Origin: Omphiscola glabra
Lineage: Eukaryota > Mollusca > Gastropoda > Lymnaeidae
Assembly: GCA_964017045.1 (NCBI GenBank)
Contig: OZ024809.1
Coordinates: 8,145,012-8,209,011, forward strand
DNA: 64,000 nucleotides
Direction of reading: 5' to 3'
Part shown: one piece after another, positions 35,501-50,500 of the stretch
Numbering within the stretch: position 1 is the stretch's first letter
How the letters are laid out: every line of letters starts with the position of its first letter
Translations under genes and position numbers: made by a program
The notes under the pieces: generated by a model
Database searches by the model: none
Told to the model about the DNA's origin: nothing
Seen by the model: the letters and a program-made list of their open reading frames with translations, nothing else

Positions 35501-38500
35501 TTTAAATTTCAATTTCTTAAAATTGAAATCACACTGAATCATACATCACCCCAAGTCTTGAACACAATATTTTGTTGCCATTTTAAAATAAACTGAGAGA
35601 AATGTATCACTTTGTGCCGGAATGCATTTAGTTGTAAGAGTCAGGAATGAGTTATATCTAAATCCTGAGATTAATATAAGAGTTAGTCCCCAAATGTTGC
35701 ATAACAATGACAATTATATCAAATGTACTTTTCTATAAAATTACATTGATATAATTAGGAATGTAAAAAAATTTTAAACTAAATAACAGCACAGACAAAA
35801 TAGATAATACTAATAATAATTCTCAAATGTCCAATTACTGAAAAATATTTAAAAGGTTTTATGAAATATTTCAATAAACAATCTTCAAAATTTCTTAAGT
35901 GTGATTGAAAAATAAGCAAACATTTAGCAGCAGGTGAAATGCAGAGTAAATTATTCAATAAATTCCATCATGTCATATTGTCATTTTCCTGAGCCTAATC
36001 TAAAAGCTAGAGTTGGACCTGGAGTGTTAGACATCATTTGAAAGAGAACTGAATGCTGTTTTTAGAAATATCTTAAAAATTCGTGTTGGAATCAGAATTT
36101 AAAAAAAAAAAAGTATTATTGAATAATTTATTTTAAGAAGTAAAAATGATGAGCAAAAATTATTGAAAATCTTTAAAAAACCACAAGTTTATAATCATCC
36201 ATCAAATGACATCCGAATAGCATTGAGTCTAATGGTACCCGGGTGCGAATGGCGGCGCTGCGTGTCTGGGTCCATTTTGACTAATGCTATTCGGATGTCA
36301 TTTGTGGTAGTTTATTTTAGTCTAAATGAAGAATTAAGTTACAAACATCTAGTCCATTCAATTATCTTTCACTTGATACCTCATTTGGTCTCACAAACCC
36401 AACAATAATATTTTAAATCATTTTTTAATCCCAACCTCTCACTTCCGGTACCCGGGTACCAATAGCCACTACGTTAAATAAAATCACTCCTATCATTATT
36501 AGACTAATAATAAATATCATGAATAATATATCCAAAAATCGGTTGAAATGTAAAATAAATAGCCCACTTTTTAGTAAAACACACAGCGGGATAAAGAAAA
36601 TCAGAGCACAGTCACAATGAATACAACCCAATCATATTTACACTTTACTGGGTAAATTATAACCCTGTTGCAATGGTTTTTAAATTTACAGGTTTAACAC
36701 CCTTTCAGCTTTTTGCCAAAATTATTGTTAATTCATGAGCTGGTACAATCGGCTCACAGGAGTCAAAGAGTTAGTTAAACATTGGTCACTATTATCAAGT
36801 CACCCAAGTTAGAGTGCAGTTAAGACATTGGACAGTTAAACATTGGTCAGTGTTACAAAGTCACCCATATAAATATACACATTTGTCATGCAACATGAGA
36901 TTTGTCATTTCTTGGAAGATATACAATTTTGACTTCACAGAAACGGTCTTTCATGTTAAAATATTTAAATTGTATTGAGGCAATCATTTAGGCAAATTTT
37001 TTTCAGTGACTTGCTTTCAATAATTACTATTTCTGCTACTGAGTATTTTAACATTTATTTTAAGATACCTACAGGTGTAATCTCAAAAAAAATTCAACTT
37101 ACATACAAGTGTGACCGTACATCCTTAAAGGTTTAATCTCCAAATACAATTCCACTTACAAAAAAAAGTGTGGCAGTATATTCCTACAGGTGTAATCTCC
37201 AAATACAATTACACTTACATAAATGTGTGGCAGTGCATTCCTACATCTCAAAATACAATTCCACTTATATACACCTGTGGCAGTACATGTGACATTTTAA
37301 TTGTTTCTCATATCAGATCAGAGACTATAATTTGAAATGTGTATTTCTGTAATTTCATATCTGTATTTCTGTAATTTCATATTTGTATTTCTGTAATTTC
37401 ATATTTGTATTTCTGTAATTTCATATTTGTATTTCTGTAATTTCATATTTCTATTTCTGTAATTTCATATTTCTATTTCTGTAATTTCATATTTGTATTT
37501 CTGTAATTTCATATTTGTGTTTTCAGGAGGAAATAAAATTCTGTGTGTGCCCAGAGTTGATGTCAGCCATGTTGTTCATGGAAAACATGGAGCACAATGA
37601 AGCCATATCAGTGTCAGGGTTTGAGCAGTTCTCCTGCTACACTGGCTACGCAGACTCCCTGGAGTTTGCTGGTCACTACAATGGGAACACTGCCAACAAG
37701 GTGAGCTATGCTGGACCTAACAATTGATGCAACGTACCCTCGTTCTTAAGGGGGGTGAGGTATTGATCAGTGTAGTCCACCATATTCGGATGCTGCTAAG
37801 ATTATATTGACAATTTTGGGGACATTTAGTTCCATGCTTCCCTACATATGCATGGTTCCCTACATATCCATAGTTCCTAAATATCCTTAGTTCATTACAT
37901 ACCTATGGTTCCCTATATATTCCTAGTTCCCGACATGTCAATAGTTGCTTAGATATCCATAGTTCCCAATGTATCCATAATTCACTTCATGTTTTCTTTC
38001 CATGAACTGTTCAGTTTCTTAAAACAAATGAAAAAATAAAAAAGCCAACATCGTACTGTATAAACGTCAGAAAATGTTTGTTTTTTTGGTCTTGTATATG
38101 ATAAGACCCACAGGATGGTAGCCATAGACGCCCTCTCCTACAGAGACGTCCCTACGCTGAGGCAGTATGAAGAGACGTTTGTCATGAGGGACCTCAACAA
38201 AGCATTGATTGGCTTCTGCAGGGTACCTGCCACTGATGATGGCCTAAGTATGGAGGATGAAGGTTTGCAAATTATTCAACTCTCCATTAACTATCCTTTT
38301 CTTCTTCTTTTCCTTTGGACACATCTTTGTTTTTAAACGTGTAGACAATGCATTGATAAGTGGTCTAACTCCATCCCAAGTTGCCTGCTTGTGTAGATGC
38401 CGAATTCTGTCTCCATCCCAAGTTGCCTGCTTGTGTAGATGCTGAATTCTGTCTCCATCCCAAGTTGCCTGCTTGTGTAGATGCTGAATTCTGTCTTCAT

Positions 38501-41500
38501 CCCAAGTTGCCTGCTTGTGTAGATGCCGAATTCTCTCTCCATCCCAAGTTGCCTGCTTGTGTAGATGCCGAATTCTCTCTCCATCCCAAGTTGCCTGCTT
38601 GTGTAGATGCTGAATTCTGTCTCCATCCCAAGTTGCCTGCTTGTGTAGATGCTGAATTCTGTCTCCATCCCAAGTTGTCTGCTATCTTCTGACTTTGCTG
38701 TTTGAGGATATTTACTCATGTTTCAACACCACACTATGTGCCACTCTACACCCAAACAGATATTAACACACGCTTTAACCCATAAACGTGCATGATTCCA
38801 TTTCTATCTCAGTGGAGTACCATAAACTGAGTGTTAACCTCTCTCCTGATTACAGTGTGCTGTCATTGATTACAGTGTGCTGTCATTGATTACAGTGTGC
38901 TGTCATTGATTAAGAGTTAATTCTAACAGTCACTTGTAGTTGTCAAGCAAACTCAAGTGGGCGCATTATGAATTACATTTAAAATTGGTTTCGAAGTTCA
39001 TTGCTAAAGTAACTATAAATCAGGCCTGCACAACTCAAAATATAAGGGGGGCCGTAATACTTTATGAAAAACTTGTGTGTATTTTGCGGCCTGAAAGAAA
39101 ATAGGACGGGGGTAAAGCTATTAAGGATATAATAGTAAAAAAATATTTCATTACTTCGCTGGCTGTAAAGTGAGTGCTGGCAGGCCATATGTTGTGCAGG
39201 CCTGCTATAAATAATTGTCACAGAACGGGTGTTACGGAGGAGGGCTCCGGTCCTGACTTATCACAGACGGCATTGATGTGGTAGTTTTCAGTACAGGACC
39301 GCTCCTCTCTGTGATTTATATTGTGGGTATCTAGGCGTTGGCACAGACAAAAGCACAACGTAGACAAACGTAAACCGAACAACTCCAGGTGTCCAGATGA
39401 TAAAGGAAAATATATTTATTGCTCAAATTAAAAAAAACTCTTCTATATTCTTCACTAACTGTCAGCTACCTACTCCCTATATGAATCTCTAAAGCCATGA
39501 CTGTTCACAGTTTCGTCTCAACTATGTTCAACTACTCAACTACAGTCTCCTCGTTTCTCTTGCCACTCCTTTTCTACTTCCCCCGGAAATCGCACCCCAG
39601 CGCGTTTAGCATTAAATAAATGTGGTGCTACATAACTACATATCGGGAAGTCCCGAACGAAACATATTATAAATTACATGAATATCACTGGAGCACCATT
39701 GCTCAATCCCAACCCAGTCATTTGTGACATATGTCCCCCCTTCAAGAAATTTTTCAATACATTGACAAATTTCAAAAACTCCACAAATGACCAACATACA
39801 ACTCTATGCATAACACCATCACATAGGTCCAGCTCTTAGTCTATGCTTCGCTACATCTATTATCACCTATACTCATCTTCAGTTTTTTCAAACAAAATGA
39901 AAATAGCAACACAAAACGTCATGCATATGTCAATAATAAGCAACAAACTTAATAATCGTCCACAACAACATGAACATTGTACCTTAAAAACTCTAAGCTA
40001 AACAAACAAAACTTAAACAATTCTGCCCTGTCATTAAGAAATATTGATCTCAGAATCCTGGTTAACTCTGCAATAACCAGACACCAAAATTATCTTCAAT
40101 TTCCACATTGACAATATCTTCCTTAGTTACATCCTCAAAATCACCATATTATATGCAACTTCTGAATATGTGTCTCTAATACAATAACTCTAAACTCCTA
40201 TCATAATAGACTGAACCCCTAAGTCTTAATCTCTTCATCCAATTCCACGGATTTGGTCGACTGATTATCCATTTCCAACTCACACATTCACACATAGTGT
40301 AGGGTATAACCGCACTGCCCATGCTATACCCACACATTACCCAGTGTGGGAAATAGCTAACCTAACCAAGCTATCTTACACATTACCCAGTGTATGTTAT
40401 AGCTGACCACCTCATGCTACTCTACACATTGCCCAGTGTAGGTTATAGCTATCCATCCCATGCTATTCTACACATTATGTAATGTAGGCTTACTATTCAT
40501 CCTATGCTATCTCACACTTTTCTAGGTTAGACTAACTCTCTATCTGGTATAATCAAATTACCATCCTCCACAACACAAAATAGCATTCTATTGAGACTCT
40601 ATACATCGTCTACATCACCAGCCATCAAGTGCCCTGCACAGTCTGGTGTAGACGATTACCGATGATGTCCATAACAACATCCCTGTTATGATGACATAAA
40701 TAACTAACACAACTGAAACATTATAGGCCCAACTACACAGTCTTCTTCAAAGCTCAGTGCCCTGTTTAAACATAACCTCTCACTGCCCACCTGACATCTT
40801 AACAATAGCACAGGGGCAGGGTCCCGCATATATGATTCATTAAAAATATGTATAACACAACCCGACAAGTGTTAAAACACATAATCATACTCATTATCAG
40901 CATTACTTAAATTACACAAGTTTTTTAAAAAAAACAAAATGCACGTGTGAAACTGAAAACTTAAATCAAGATACCACAACTAAATTAACTAAAGATACTA
41001 GAGTCTTAAAAAACATGCCTAATGTCTCTTTCAGAAAATCTCCTTGATGACGCCATAGAAATTATTCTCATACTAAACTAAACACTCTATGTCCGTCTAC
41101 CTAAACTGCCTCCAAACTGTAAACACTCTGTCTCCGTCTACCTAAACTGCCTCCAAACTGTAATCACTCACACAGAAATACTAAACTACTTGTCCCACGA
41201 TGACGTCATAGACAATATCGGGAATGCACACTACTTTAACATTTCCAGAAACATATGGTGTGCTGATTGTCACTATTGCCTTCTCACTTTTTAGCCTTGC
41301 ACCATTCATCAACACGACCGTGCACCTCTCTCCTGTCAACCTGCTGCCATCTACTAAGTCTTTCCTGACCACTATGTCACTACACAGATAATGTCTGAAT
41401 ACTTGAACCCTTTTATCTCCAACTAACCCATAGACACTTTTCTTCACTCCGATGCCAATTGAAATTCCTCCTATAATAATTTCATCTTCACTATCACTTA

Positions 41501-44500
41501 TTTTCTCTTCACCGCTCTTGATCACACGGGACCTATTGTTCTCCTTCTTCACTAATGACTTTCCTTTCTTTTCTTCACACTTCTTTTCCTTTCCTAATCT
41601 GAAACACGTGGCTGCCGTTTTCACCTCACAGAAACTACAATTTCTATCTCTTCTGTCACTGACGACTGGGCAATTCCTCAATACGTGCCCCTGTTGGTGA
41701 CACTTGTAGCACCGACGCTGAAATCGACATCTCACCGCAATGTGTCCTGGGCGTAAACAGCTGAAACAGACTCGTGGCCGGTTGCATTCTCTAGCCAGGT
41801 GTCCACTTTCATAGCAACGAAAACACTGGCGCTCGTTGCAGCAATCTCGTGCCAGATGATCAGTTGAGTAGCATCTGTAGCACCGCCGTATGTTAGTGCA
41901 GTACCTTGCCATGTGACCTGCACGATGACACCTATAACAAAGTGATGCGTCCCACCGCCTGACTTGGCGGTACACAGCTGATCTTCGATCCTCTGTCTGT
42001 CTGCACCACGATTGCGTCATCTTTGCCTTGACACCCTCTGTTTAATCCAGGTGACGTCTGTCGTCCAACTCTTACGTCAGCCCTGTCTATCTCCTGTTGC
42101 CTAGACCCCGGCTCGAACCCCCAGATGTCACAGAACGGGTGTTACGGAGGAGGGCTCCGGTCCTGACTTATCACAGACGGCATTGATGTGGTAGTTTTCA
42201 GTACAGGACCGCTCCTCTCTGTGATTTATATCGTGGGTATCTAGGCGTTGGGACAGACAAAAGCACAACGTAGACAAACGTAAACCGAACAACTCCAGGT
42301 GTCCAGATGATAAAGGAAAATATATTTATTGCTCAAATTAAAAAAAACTCTTCTATATTCTTCACTAACTGTCAGCTACCTACTCCCTATATGAATCTCT
42401 AAAGCCATGACTGTTCACAGTTTCGTCTCAACTATGTTCAACTACTCAACTATAGTCTCCTCGTTTCTCTTGCCACTCCTTTTCTACTCCCCCCGGAAAT
42501 CGCATCCCAGCGCGTTTAGCATTAAATAAATGTGGTGCTACATAACTACATATCGGGAAGTCCCGAACGAAACATATTATAAATTACATGAATATCACTG
42601 GAGCGCCATTGCTCAATCCCAACCCAGTCATTTGTGACAATAATTGATCGATTTATTTAGAGGAAATTTGTAAGTTATTATTTATTTGAAATATTCATCT
42701 GAAAGCTTAAAATTCTGATGTATATAGAGGATTTGCATATTTTTCCTGAAGGAAATTGTGGAACAAGGTATGTGGAAGCTTATATTATATATAATGGCCA
42801 GACAATAAAAATGAACATTTCAGTCAAGAGCCTTCCTCAGAAGACAGGACAAATGAAGAAACAACAAGAAATAGAGAGTAGTTCAAAAACGTTAGTGTTC
42901 ATCATTAATGTTATTGCCAGACATTGGGTTTTCCAACACCAAGATTACTGGAAGTGAACGAATTTAAGTATCATTACTGTTATAAATAAGAAAATAAACT
43001 ATAAGAAAATAAAGGGAAAATTAGGTGTCCTCAAAAACAGCTTCAACGCAGTCTTTCATAAATTATCCTTTGTCTGAAGACAGTGTCAGGCTGGTGCAGA
43101 ACTCTTGTATTATCCTTTGTCTGAAGACAGTGTCAGGCTGGTGCAGAACTCTTGTATTATCCTTTGTCTGAAGACAGTGTCAGGCTGGTGCAGAACTCTT
43201 GTATTATCCTTTGTCTGAAGACAGTGTCAGGCTGGTGCAGAACTCTTGTATTATCCTTTGTCTGAAGACAGTGTCAGGCTGGTGCAGAACACTTGTATTA
43301 TCCTTTGTCTGAAGACAGTGTCAGGCTGGTGCAGAACACTTGTATTATCCTTTGTCTGAAGACAGTGTCAGGCTGGTGCAGAACACTTGTATTATCCTTT
43401 GTCTGAAGACAGTGTCAGGCTGGTGCAGAACACTTGTATTATCCTTTGTCTGAAGACAGTGTCAGGCTGGTGCAGAACTCTTGTATTATCCTTTGTCTGA
43501 AGACAGTGTCAGGCTGGTGCAGAACTCTTGTATTATCCTTTGTCTGAAGACAGTGTCAGGCTGGTGCAGAACACTTGTATTATCCTTTGTCTGAAGACAG
43601 TGTCAGGCTGGTGCAGAACACTTGAGCACTTCCTTAAAGGTGTCTTAAATTGCTTATGCAAAAAAAAAATGTGCCTGGGATTGAATTTCTGGACTGTTTG
43701 CTCTGTGCATGGTCTGTTGACTCTTTGCATGGTCTGTTGACTCTGTCTCTGTGCATAGGCTGTTGACTCTTTGCATGGTCTGTTGACTCTTTGCATGGTC
43801 TGTTGACTGTACATGGGCTGTTGACTCTTTGCATGGTCTGTTGACTGTCCATGGGCTGTTGACTCTGTCTCTGTCCATGGGCTGTTGACTCTGTGCATAG
43901 GCTGTTGACTGTCCATGGGTTGTTGACTCTGTCTCTGTCCATGGGCTGTTGACTCTGTCTCTGTCCATGGGCTGTTGACTCTGTGCATAGGCTGTTGACT
44001 GTCCATGGGCTGTTGACTCTGTCTCTGTCCATGGGCTGTTGACTCTGTCTCTGTACATGGGCTGTTGAATCTGTACATGGGCTGTTGACTCTTTGCATGG
44101 TCTGTTGACTGTACATAGGCTGTTGACTGTCCATGGGCTGTTGACTCTTTGCATGGTCTGTTGACTGTACATGGGCTGTTGACTCTGTGCATAGGCTGTT
44201 GACTGTCCATGGGCTGTTGACTCTTTGCATGGTCTGTTGACTGTACATGGGCTGTTGACTCTGTGCATAGGCTGTTGACTGTCCATGGGCTGTTGACTCT
44301 TTGCATGGTCTGTTGACTGTACATGGGCTGTTGACTCTGTGCATAGGCTGTTGACTGTCCATGGGCTGTTGACTCTGTCTCTGTACATGGGCTGTTGAAT
44401 CTGTACATGGGCTGTTGACTCTTTGCATGGTCTGTTGACTGTCCATGGGCTGTTGACTCTGTCTCTGTCCATGGGCTGTTGACTCTGTCTCTGTACATGG

Positions 44501-47500
44501 GCTGTTGAATCTGTACATGGGCTGTTGACTCTGTACATGGGCTGTCGACTCTGTGCATGGGCTGTTGACTGTACATGGGCTGTTGACTGTACATGGTCTG
44601 TTGACTGTACATGGGCTGTTGACTCTGTGCATATGCTGTTGACTCTTTGCATGGTCTGTTGACTGTACATGGGCTGTTGACTCTGTGCATAGGCTGTTGA
44701 CTGTCCATGGGCTGTTGACTCTTTGCATGGTCTGTTGACTGTACATGGGCTGTTGACTCTGTGCATAGGCTGTTGACTGTCCATGGGCTGTTGACTCTTT
44801 GCATGGTCTGTTGACTGTACATGGGCTGTTGACTCTGTGCATAGGCTGTTGACTGTCCATGGGCTGTTGACTCTGTCTCTGTACATGGGCTGTTGAATCT
44901 GTACATGGGCTGTTGACTGTCCATGGGCTGTTGACTCTGTCTCTGTACATGGGCTGTTGAATCTGTACATGGGCTGTTGACTCTTTGCATGGTCTGTTGA
45001 CTGTCCATGGGCTGTTGACTCTGTCTCTGTCCATGGTCTGTTGACTCTGTCTCTGTACATGGGCTGTTGAATCTGTACATGGGCTGTTGACTCTGTACAT
45101 GGGCTGTCGACTCTGTGCATGGGCTGTTGACTCTGTACATGGGCTGTTGACTCTGTCTCTGTACATGGGCTGTTGACTCTGTCTCTGTACATGTGCTGTT
45201 GACTCTGTCTCTGTACATGGGCTGTTGACTCTGTCTCTGTACATGGGCTGTTGACTCTGTCTCTGTACATGAGCTGTTGAATCTGTACATGGGCTGTTGA
45301 CTCTGTACATTTGCTGTTGACTCTGTACATGGGCTGTTGACTCTTTGCATGGTCTGTTGACACTGTCCATGGGCTGTTGACTCTGTCTCTGTACATGGGC
45401 TGTTGACTCTGTCTCTGTCCATGGGCTGTTGACTCTGTCTCTGTCCATGGGCTGTTGACTCTGTCTCTGTACATGGGCTGTTGAATCTGTACATGGGCTG
45501 TTGACTCTGTACATGTCAACAACAAATGGCGACCAATTCATGACTGAGAGGAAGAAAGCAGGGAAGAAGTGGAGGCATTCGTTTCAAATGCAGAAACATA
45601 GGACAGCGAGCCTTTCTTCCACATGTTGTTTTGGGAAACGTTGGATCACTACGTAACAGGATGGATGACGTGGGTTGTTTCTGTAAGGATTTCTATCAAT
45701 TTCGTATGAGCTCTTTAATGTGCCTGACAGAAACATGGCTTAACGAAACGTTACCAGATTCAGCAGTGGCACTGGACTAATTTAACATTTTCCGTGCCGA
45801 AGGAACAACCGACAGCATCAAATCTACTACTGTAGAATCAACAACGGAATAGTGAAACATGTAGTTTGTACACCAAACATGTAACTACCTTGCACCACTT
45901 TGCCGCCATTTTACCTACCTACGGAATTCACACAAACCTGTATCATCCTGAAAACCCGGAGATGGGGAGATGGAGTTCACGTGCGCCTAACAGGCAGCAG
46001 TGAGGCCTCTCGAACATCTAACATCGGATTTATTTTACGCGCTTCGAGCCTTTGGGGATGAAGCGTGATTTTTAAATAAACTTTATTATTATTATTACTC
46101 TGTGCATGGGCTGTTGACTCTGTACATGGGCTGTTGACTCTGTCTCTGTACATGGGCTGTTGACTCTGTACAAACTACACAACTATTTCTACCATGATAT
46201 TATTTGATAAAAGTTTTCTCTTTTTTTTTCAGATGGAAAAAGAGGGGCAGCAAATGTGGCGGTAGATGTCAAAGGAGGGACAGTCGATGTGGCAGCAGGA
46301 ATGGTGACAAGTGCCATCTGTGATGCCTTTCAAAAGGCATCAGAGCGTCAGCAGCAGTCAGTCATTTTAGACCAAGAACAAACACCAAAACCTAGTGACC
46401 ATAAGCATCACCAATCCCCGCCTCCTCATTTAAAACCACCATGCCTAGAAGTGGCAGAACCAGCCTCTGCCAAACTACCCGCCACTGCCCTATCAGCCTC
46501 TACCAAACTACCCACCACTGCCCTATCAGCCTCTACCAAACTACCTGCCACTGCCCTGTCAGCCTCTACCAAACCAACCACTGACACTGCCCTATCAGCC
46601 TCTACCAAACTAACCGCCACAACACTATTAGATTCTCATAAACAGCCAGCTTCCATCTCAGGACTCGATGCAGGGACAGTCATCTGGGTTCCTTTTGACT
46701 CTCCTTCAACATCATCACCAGCAATAGTTGATGCACCCCAAACACATGTGCCACATGCTGTTCCCATAGACCCTGCCACTGTGTTACGGACGTCACCCTC
46801 TGTTCATTCCTCTGATATTTCAAACACATTTGTTCCAGAACGTAGCATTTCTGATCATTTTAATTCTCACCCCGGCTCATCAGTCTCTCTTGAGCAATTA
46901 TCATCAACCACTTCTGTAACAATAACTCTTGTTTCTCAAGAGACACCCAGCATGCCCTGTGATATAAATGCAATGTCTAGATTAGAGTCCAACCACGCTG
47001 ACCAACAGATTCCCACTGCTGGATTTCCTTCACCCTTACACTCAAGTGCCTTGGCTAGTGACTCAGCTGTCAGACATGATTTTCTTGGGATGAGATTAGC
47101 TAGTGATATTCTTGGAAACTTAACAAAAATTACTTCAACTGCTGAAGGTGCCGAGACATCACTTCTGGCACATTCCGCTCAAGATGATGTGCCAGGCACT
47201 GGTACTAGACCAGTAGCTTCAGATTCATATTCAAAAGTAACACATTTTACAGTGGAGTTGCCCCAGTTGTCCTCATACAGCTTAGATCAGGATCTGTCTA
47301 TTCACTTTCACACACAACCTAATGAGGACTACAGTGGGCAAAGTACTACCTGCTGTTTAGATTCACCCGTGGTGATCTCAGAAGCATCAAAAGCTCTGCC
47401 TTCATTTCAAGCCGTACCGGCCCACCAGCCAGATGAGTCAAGGGGCTCACTGCCTTCATTACAAGATGCACCAGCCCACCATCCAAATGAGTCAAGGGGC

Positions 47501-50500
47501 TCACTGCCTTTATTACAAAACACACCGGCCCACCATCCAGATGAGTCAAGGGGCTCACTGCCTTCATTACAAGACACACCGGCCCACCAGCCAGAGGAGT
47601 CAAGGGGCTCACTGCCTTCATTACAAGACACACCGGCCCACCAGCCAGATGAGTCAAGGGGCTCATATTCTCCATTAGTTACTGATTCTCAGGACTACAA
47701 CAGCCCTATCTCCACAGATATGCTGTATGTCAATGTAGATAATCTTCACCCCAGGAAGTTTAGCATGACAGAAGAATTGGGGACAGCTAGCTTCGACTCG
47801 GCCTTGCTTGGGCCACCATCATCTTTATCCCCCCAGTCATCCTTGTCATCATCCAATGTCTCACCAAACACCTCTTTCACCCTCCCTGCCTACCATCAGC
47901 CAAGGAATGGGTCTAGCGATGTCCATGTTACAGCCGACTTTTTTATCCCTGATCTTGACAATCTGGCTGAGCAATTTCCACAACAGCAGCGGGGCTCAAG
48001 AGACTTTTATGGAGAGCTCAGAGAGTTCCTTAGCTCTTCCAGCTCAGGGACAAGAAGTTCAGGCTCTGGTGGTGGGCCAAATTCAAGCTCCAATTCCACA
48101 TGGGGTTCAAGGTCAGGGTCCATTTCCTCCCATGGCACCAATGGGTCTAGCAATGACTTCCTGGAGTTTTGGAACCACTTGAGACGTAGGAGCTCTCAAT
48201 TTAGTGACACCACATCGAGGAGGTCTAGTTCAAGTAAACACAGCTCAGATTTCAGCACTGACCTCGAAGTAAGAAAATATTCTTGTCATCACATATATAT
48301 TTTTTTTTAATTTATAAGATATCAATGCTTTAACATCATTATCCAATTTTATAAGTGCATGGTATTTGTGGATTTGATATGATCATATTTAATTTTTATG
48401 TTATTCAATTTATGCTTATCATAGAATTGTACAAATTTAGCTATTATAACCTTTATTGGCGTTCTCTTGAAAATATAAGTGGATTCAGCTTATTGTGTCC
48501 TGGTTCGGGAACGGGTTAAATTTAAGTTTGTATGATATATATGACAGGTTCCAAGCCCATTGAACAAAATGAACCATTGTAAAGAAAATTTCATGTTATC
48601 TGTGGATTTCATGAGAAAATTTGATAAAATTCATAGAAATAATATATTTTTTATGAAATGGTTGAAAACTATATTGCAGCAATTTAGGAACAAGCTTGTT
48701 TAAATATGGGACTAAATATCTGACTAAATATCTGACTAAATTGCTTTTAAAACATTATTAAAATGAATGGAAGAGTCAAATTTTGATTGGATCTTTATTA
48801 TTCGCCAACTTTGACAACCATTTACGGTACTAATATATTGCAAAACCACCACATATTATATGGTTGGAAAAGTCCTTACAATCTACACTTCCTGCTACTA
48901 TCATGGCCTAAGTTTCAGTAGTAAAAAGTCCTTACAATCTACACTTCCTGCTACTATCATGGCCTAAGTTTCATTAGTAAAAAGTCCTGACATTCTACAC
49001 TTCCTACTACTATCATGGCCTAAGTTTCATTAGTAAAAAGTCCTTAAAATCTACACTTCCTGCTACTATCATGGCCTAAGTTTCATTAGTAAAAAGTCCT
49101 TAAAATCTACACTTCCTGCTACTATCATGGCCTAAGTTTCATTAGTAAAAAGTCCTTAAAATCTACACTTCCTGCTACTATCATGGCCTAAGTTCAGTAG
49201 TAAAAAGTCCTGACATTCTACACTTCCTACTACTATCATGGCCTAAGTTTCAGTAGTAAAAAGTCCTGAAAATGTACACTTCCTACTACTATCATGGCCT
49301 AAGTTTCATTAGTAAAAAGTCCTGACATTCTACACTTCCTACTACTATCATGGCCTAAGTTTCATTAGTAAAAAGTCCTGACATTCTACACTTCCTACTA
49401 CTATCATGGCCTAAGTTTCAGTAGTAAAAAGTCCTTAAAATCTACACTTCCTGCTACTATCATGGCCTAAGTTTCAGTAGTAAAAAGTACTTAAAATCTA
49501 CACTTCCTGCTACTACCATGGCCTAAGTTTCATTAGTAAAAAGTCCTTAAAATCTACACTTCCAGCTACTATCATGGCCTAAGTTTCAGTAGTAAAAAGT
49601 CCTTAAAATCTACACTTCCTGCTACTATCATGGCCTAAGTTTCAGTAGTAAAAAGTCCTGACATTCTACACTTCCTACTACTATCATGGCCTAAGTTTTA
49701 GTAGTAAAAAGTCCTGAAAATGTACACTTCCTACTACTATCATGGCCTAAGTTTCATTAGTAAAAAGTCCTGACATTCTACACTTCCTGCTACTATCATG
49801 GCCTAAGTTTCATTAGTAAAAAGTCCTGAAATTCTACACTTCCTACTACTATCATGGCCTAAGTTTCAGTAGTAAAAAGTCCTTAAAATGTACACTTCCT
49901 ACTACTATCATGGCCTAAGTTTCAGTAGTAAAAATATATAGTAGATAATATTACCTAAATAATCTCCCAAGTCTTTCAGCACTGCTGTGAGCTATCCCAC
50001 CTCTCCCTATAGGGGACTGTTCACTTTGAGAACCACTGATCTAAAGGTATACAAGTGTGTAAAATAACTTTCAGGAGGAAAAAAACAATTATTAATGTCT
50101 TATATTTATGACCTTTTTGTTGATGTAGGAAATCTCAGAGAGCCTACAGAAGCACTGCCATGGTGTGATTGAGGAAGAAGGAGGCATTCTAACAATGCTA
50201 ACAGACTACGCCTCTCAGATGGTGACTTCAGCTGTGAGAAATGGGGTAGCCACTGGAGTCGACACGCTAGCTCAACCAGGCGACCAATCTCTTCTTGCCA
50301 GCGACCAGGAGACCCCTCAAGTGGACTTGTTCAGTCAGCCGGCCCATGTCCCAAAGAACGCCAGCACTCAACTGAAACATGGGAAGACATTCTCCAGGGC
50401 AGGGACTTTAGTGAGACAGGAAAAGGTCAACCTTGAAGTAGATGACACAGCATGCAAGATCATTCCTGGCCTCGAAGAGGAGCCCGAAAGAGATGAGTAC

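Larger units (their letters stand above)
39216..42639 (-). mobile_element. Non-autonomous LTR retrotransposon with two 514-bp LTRs
   Basis: LTRs at 39216-39729 and 42126-42639 (TGTCACA...TGTGACA), differing at about six positions. The target duplication ATAAT lies at 39211-39215 and 42640-42644. On the minus strand a polypurine tract (GAAGGGGGGACATA) abuts the 3' LTR (39216-39729), and a primer-site candidate (TGGGGGTTCGAGCC) follows the 5' LTR by two bases. The only frame is the zinc-knuckle ORF; no reverse transcriptase or integrase was seen in the 2.4-kb interior. Antisense in the boundary intron of the PARG-AKAP gene. Confidence 0.96.

Noticed and set aside
43533..45541. Three overlapping minus-strand frames of 620-650 codons rich in ESTAHVQRQSQQPM
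   Set aside because: All three frames being open at once is a sign of a stop-free minisatellite, not a protein; a LINE also interrupts the array.
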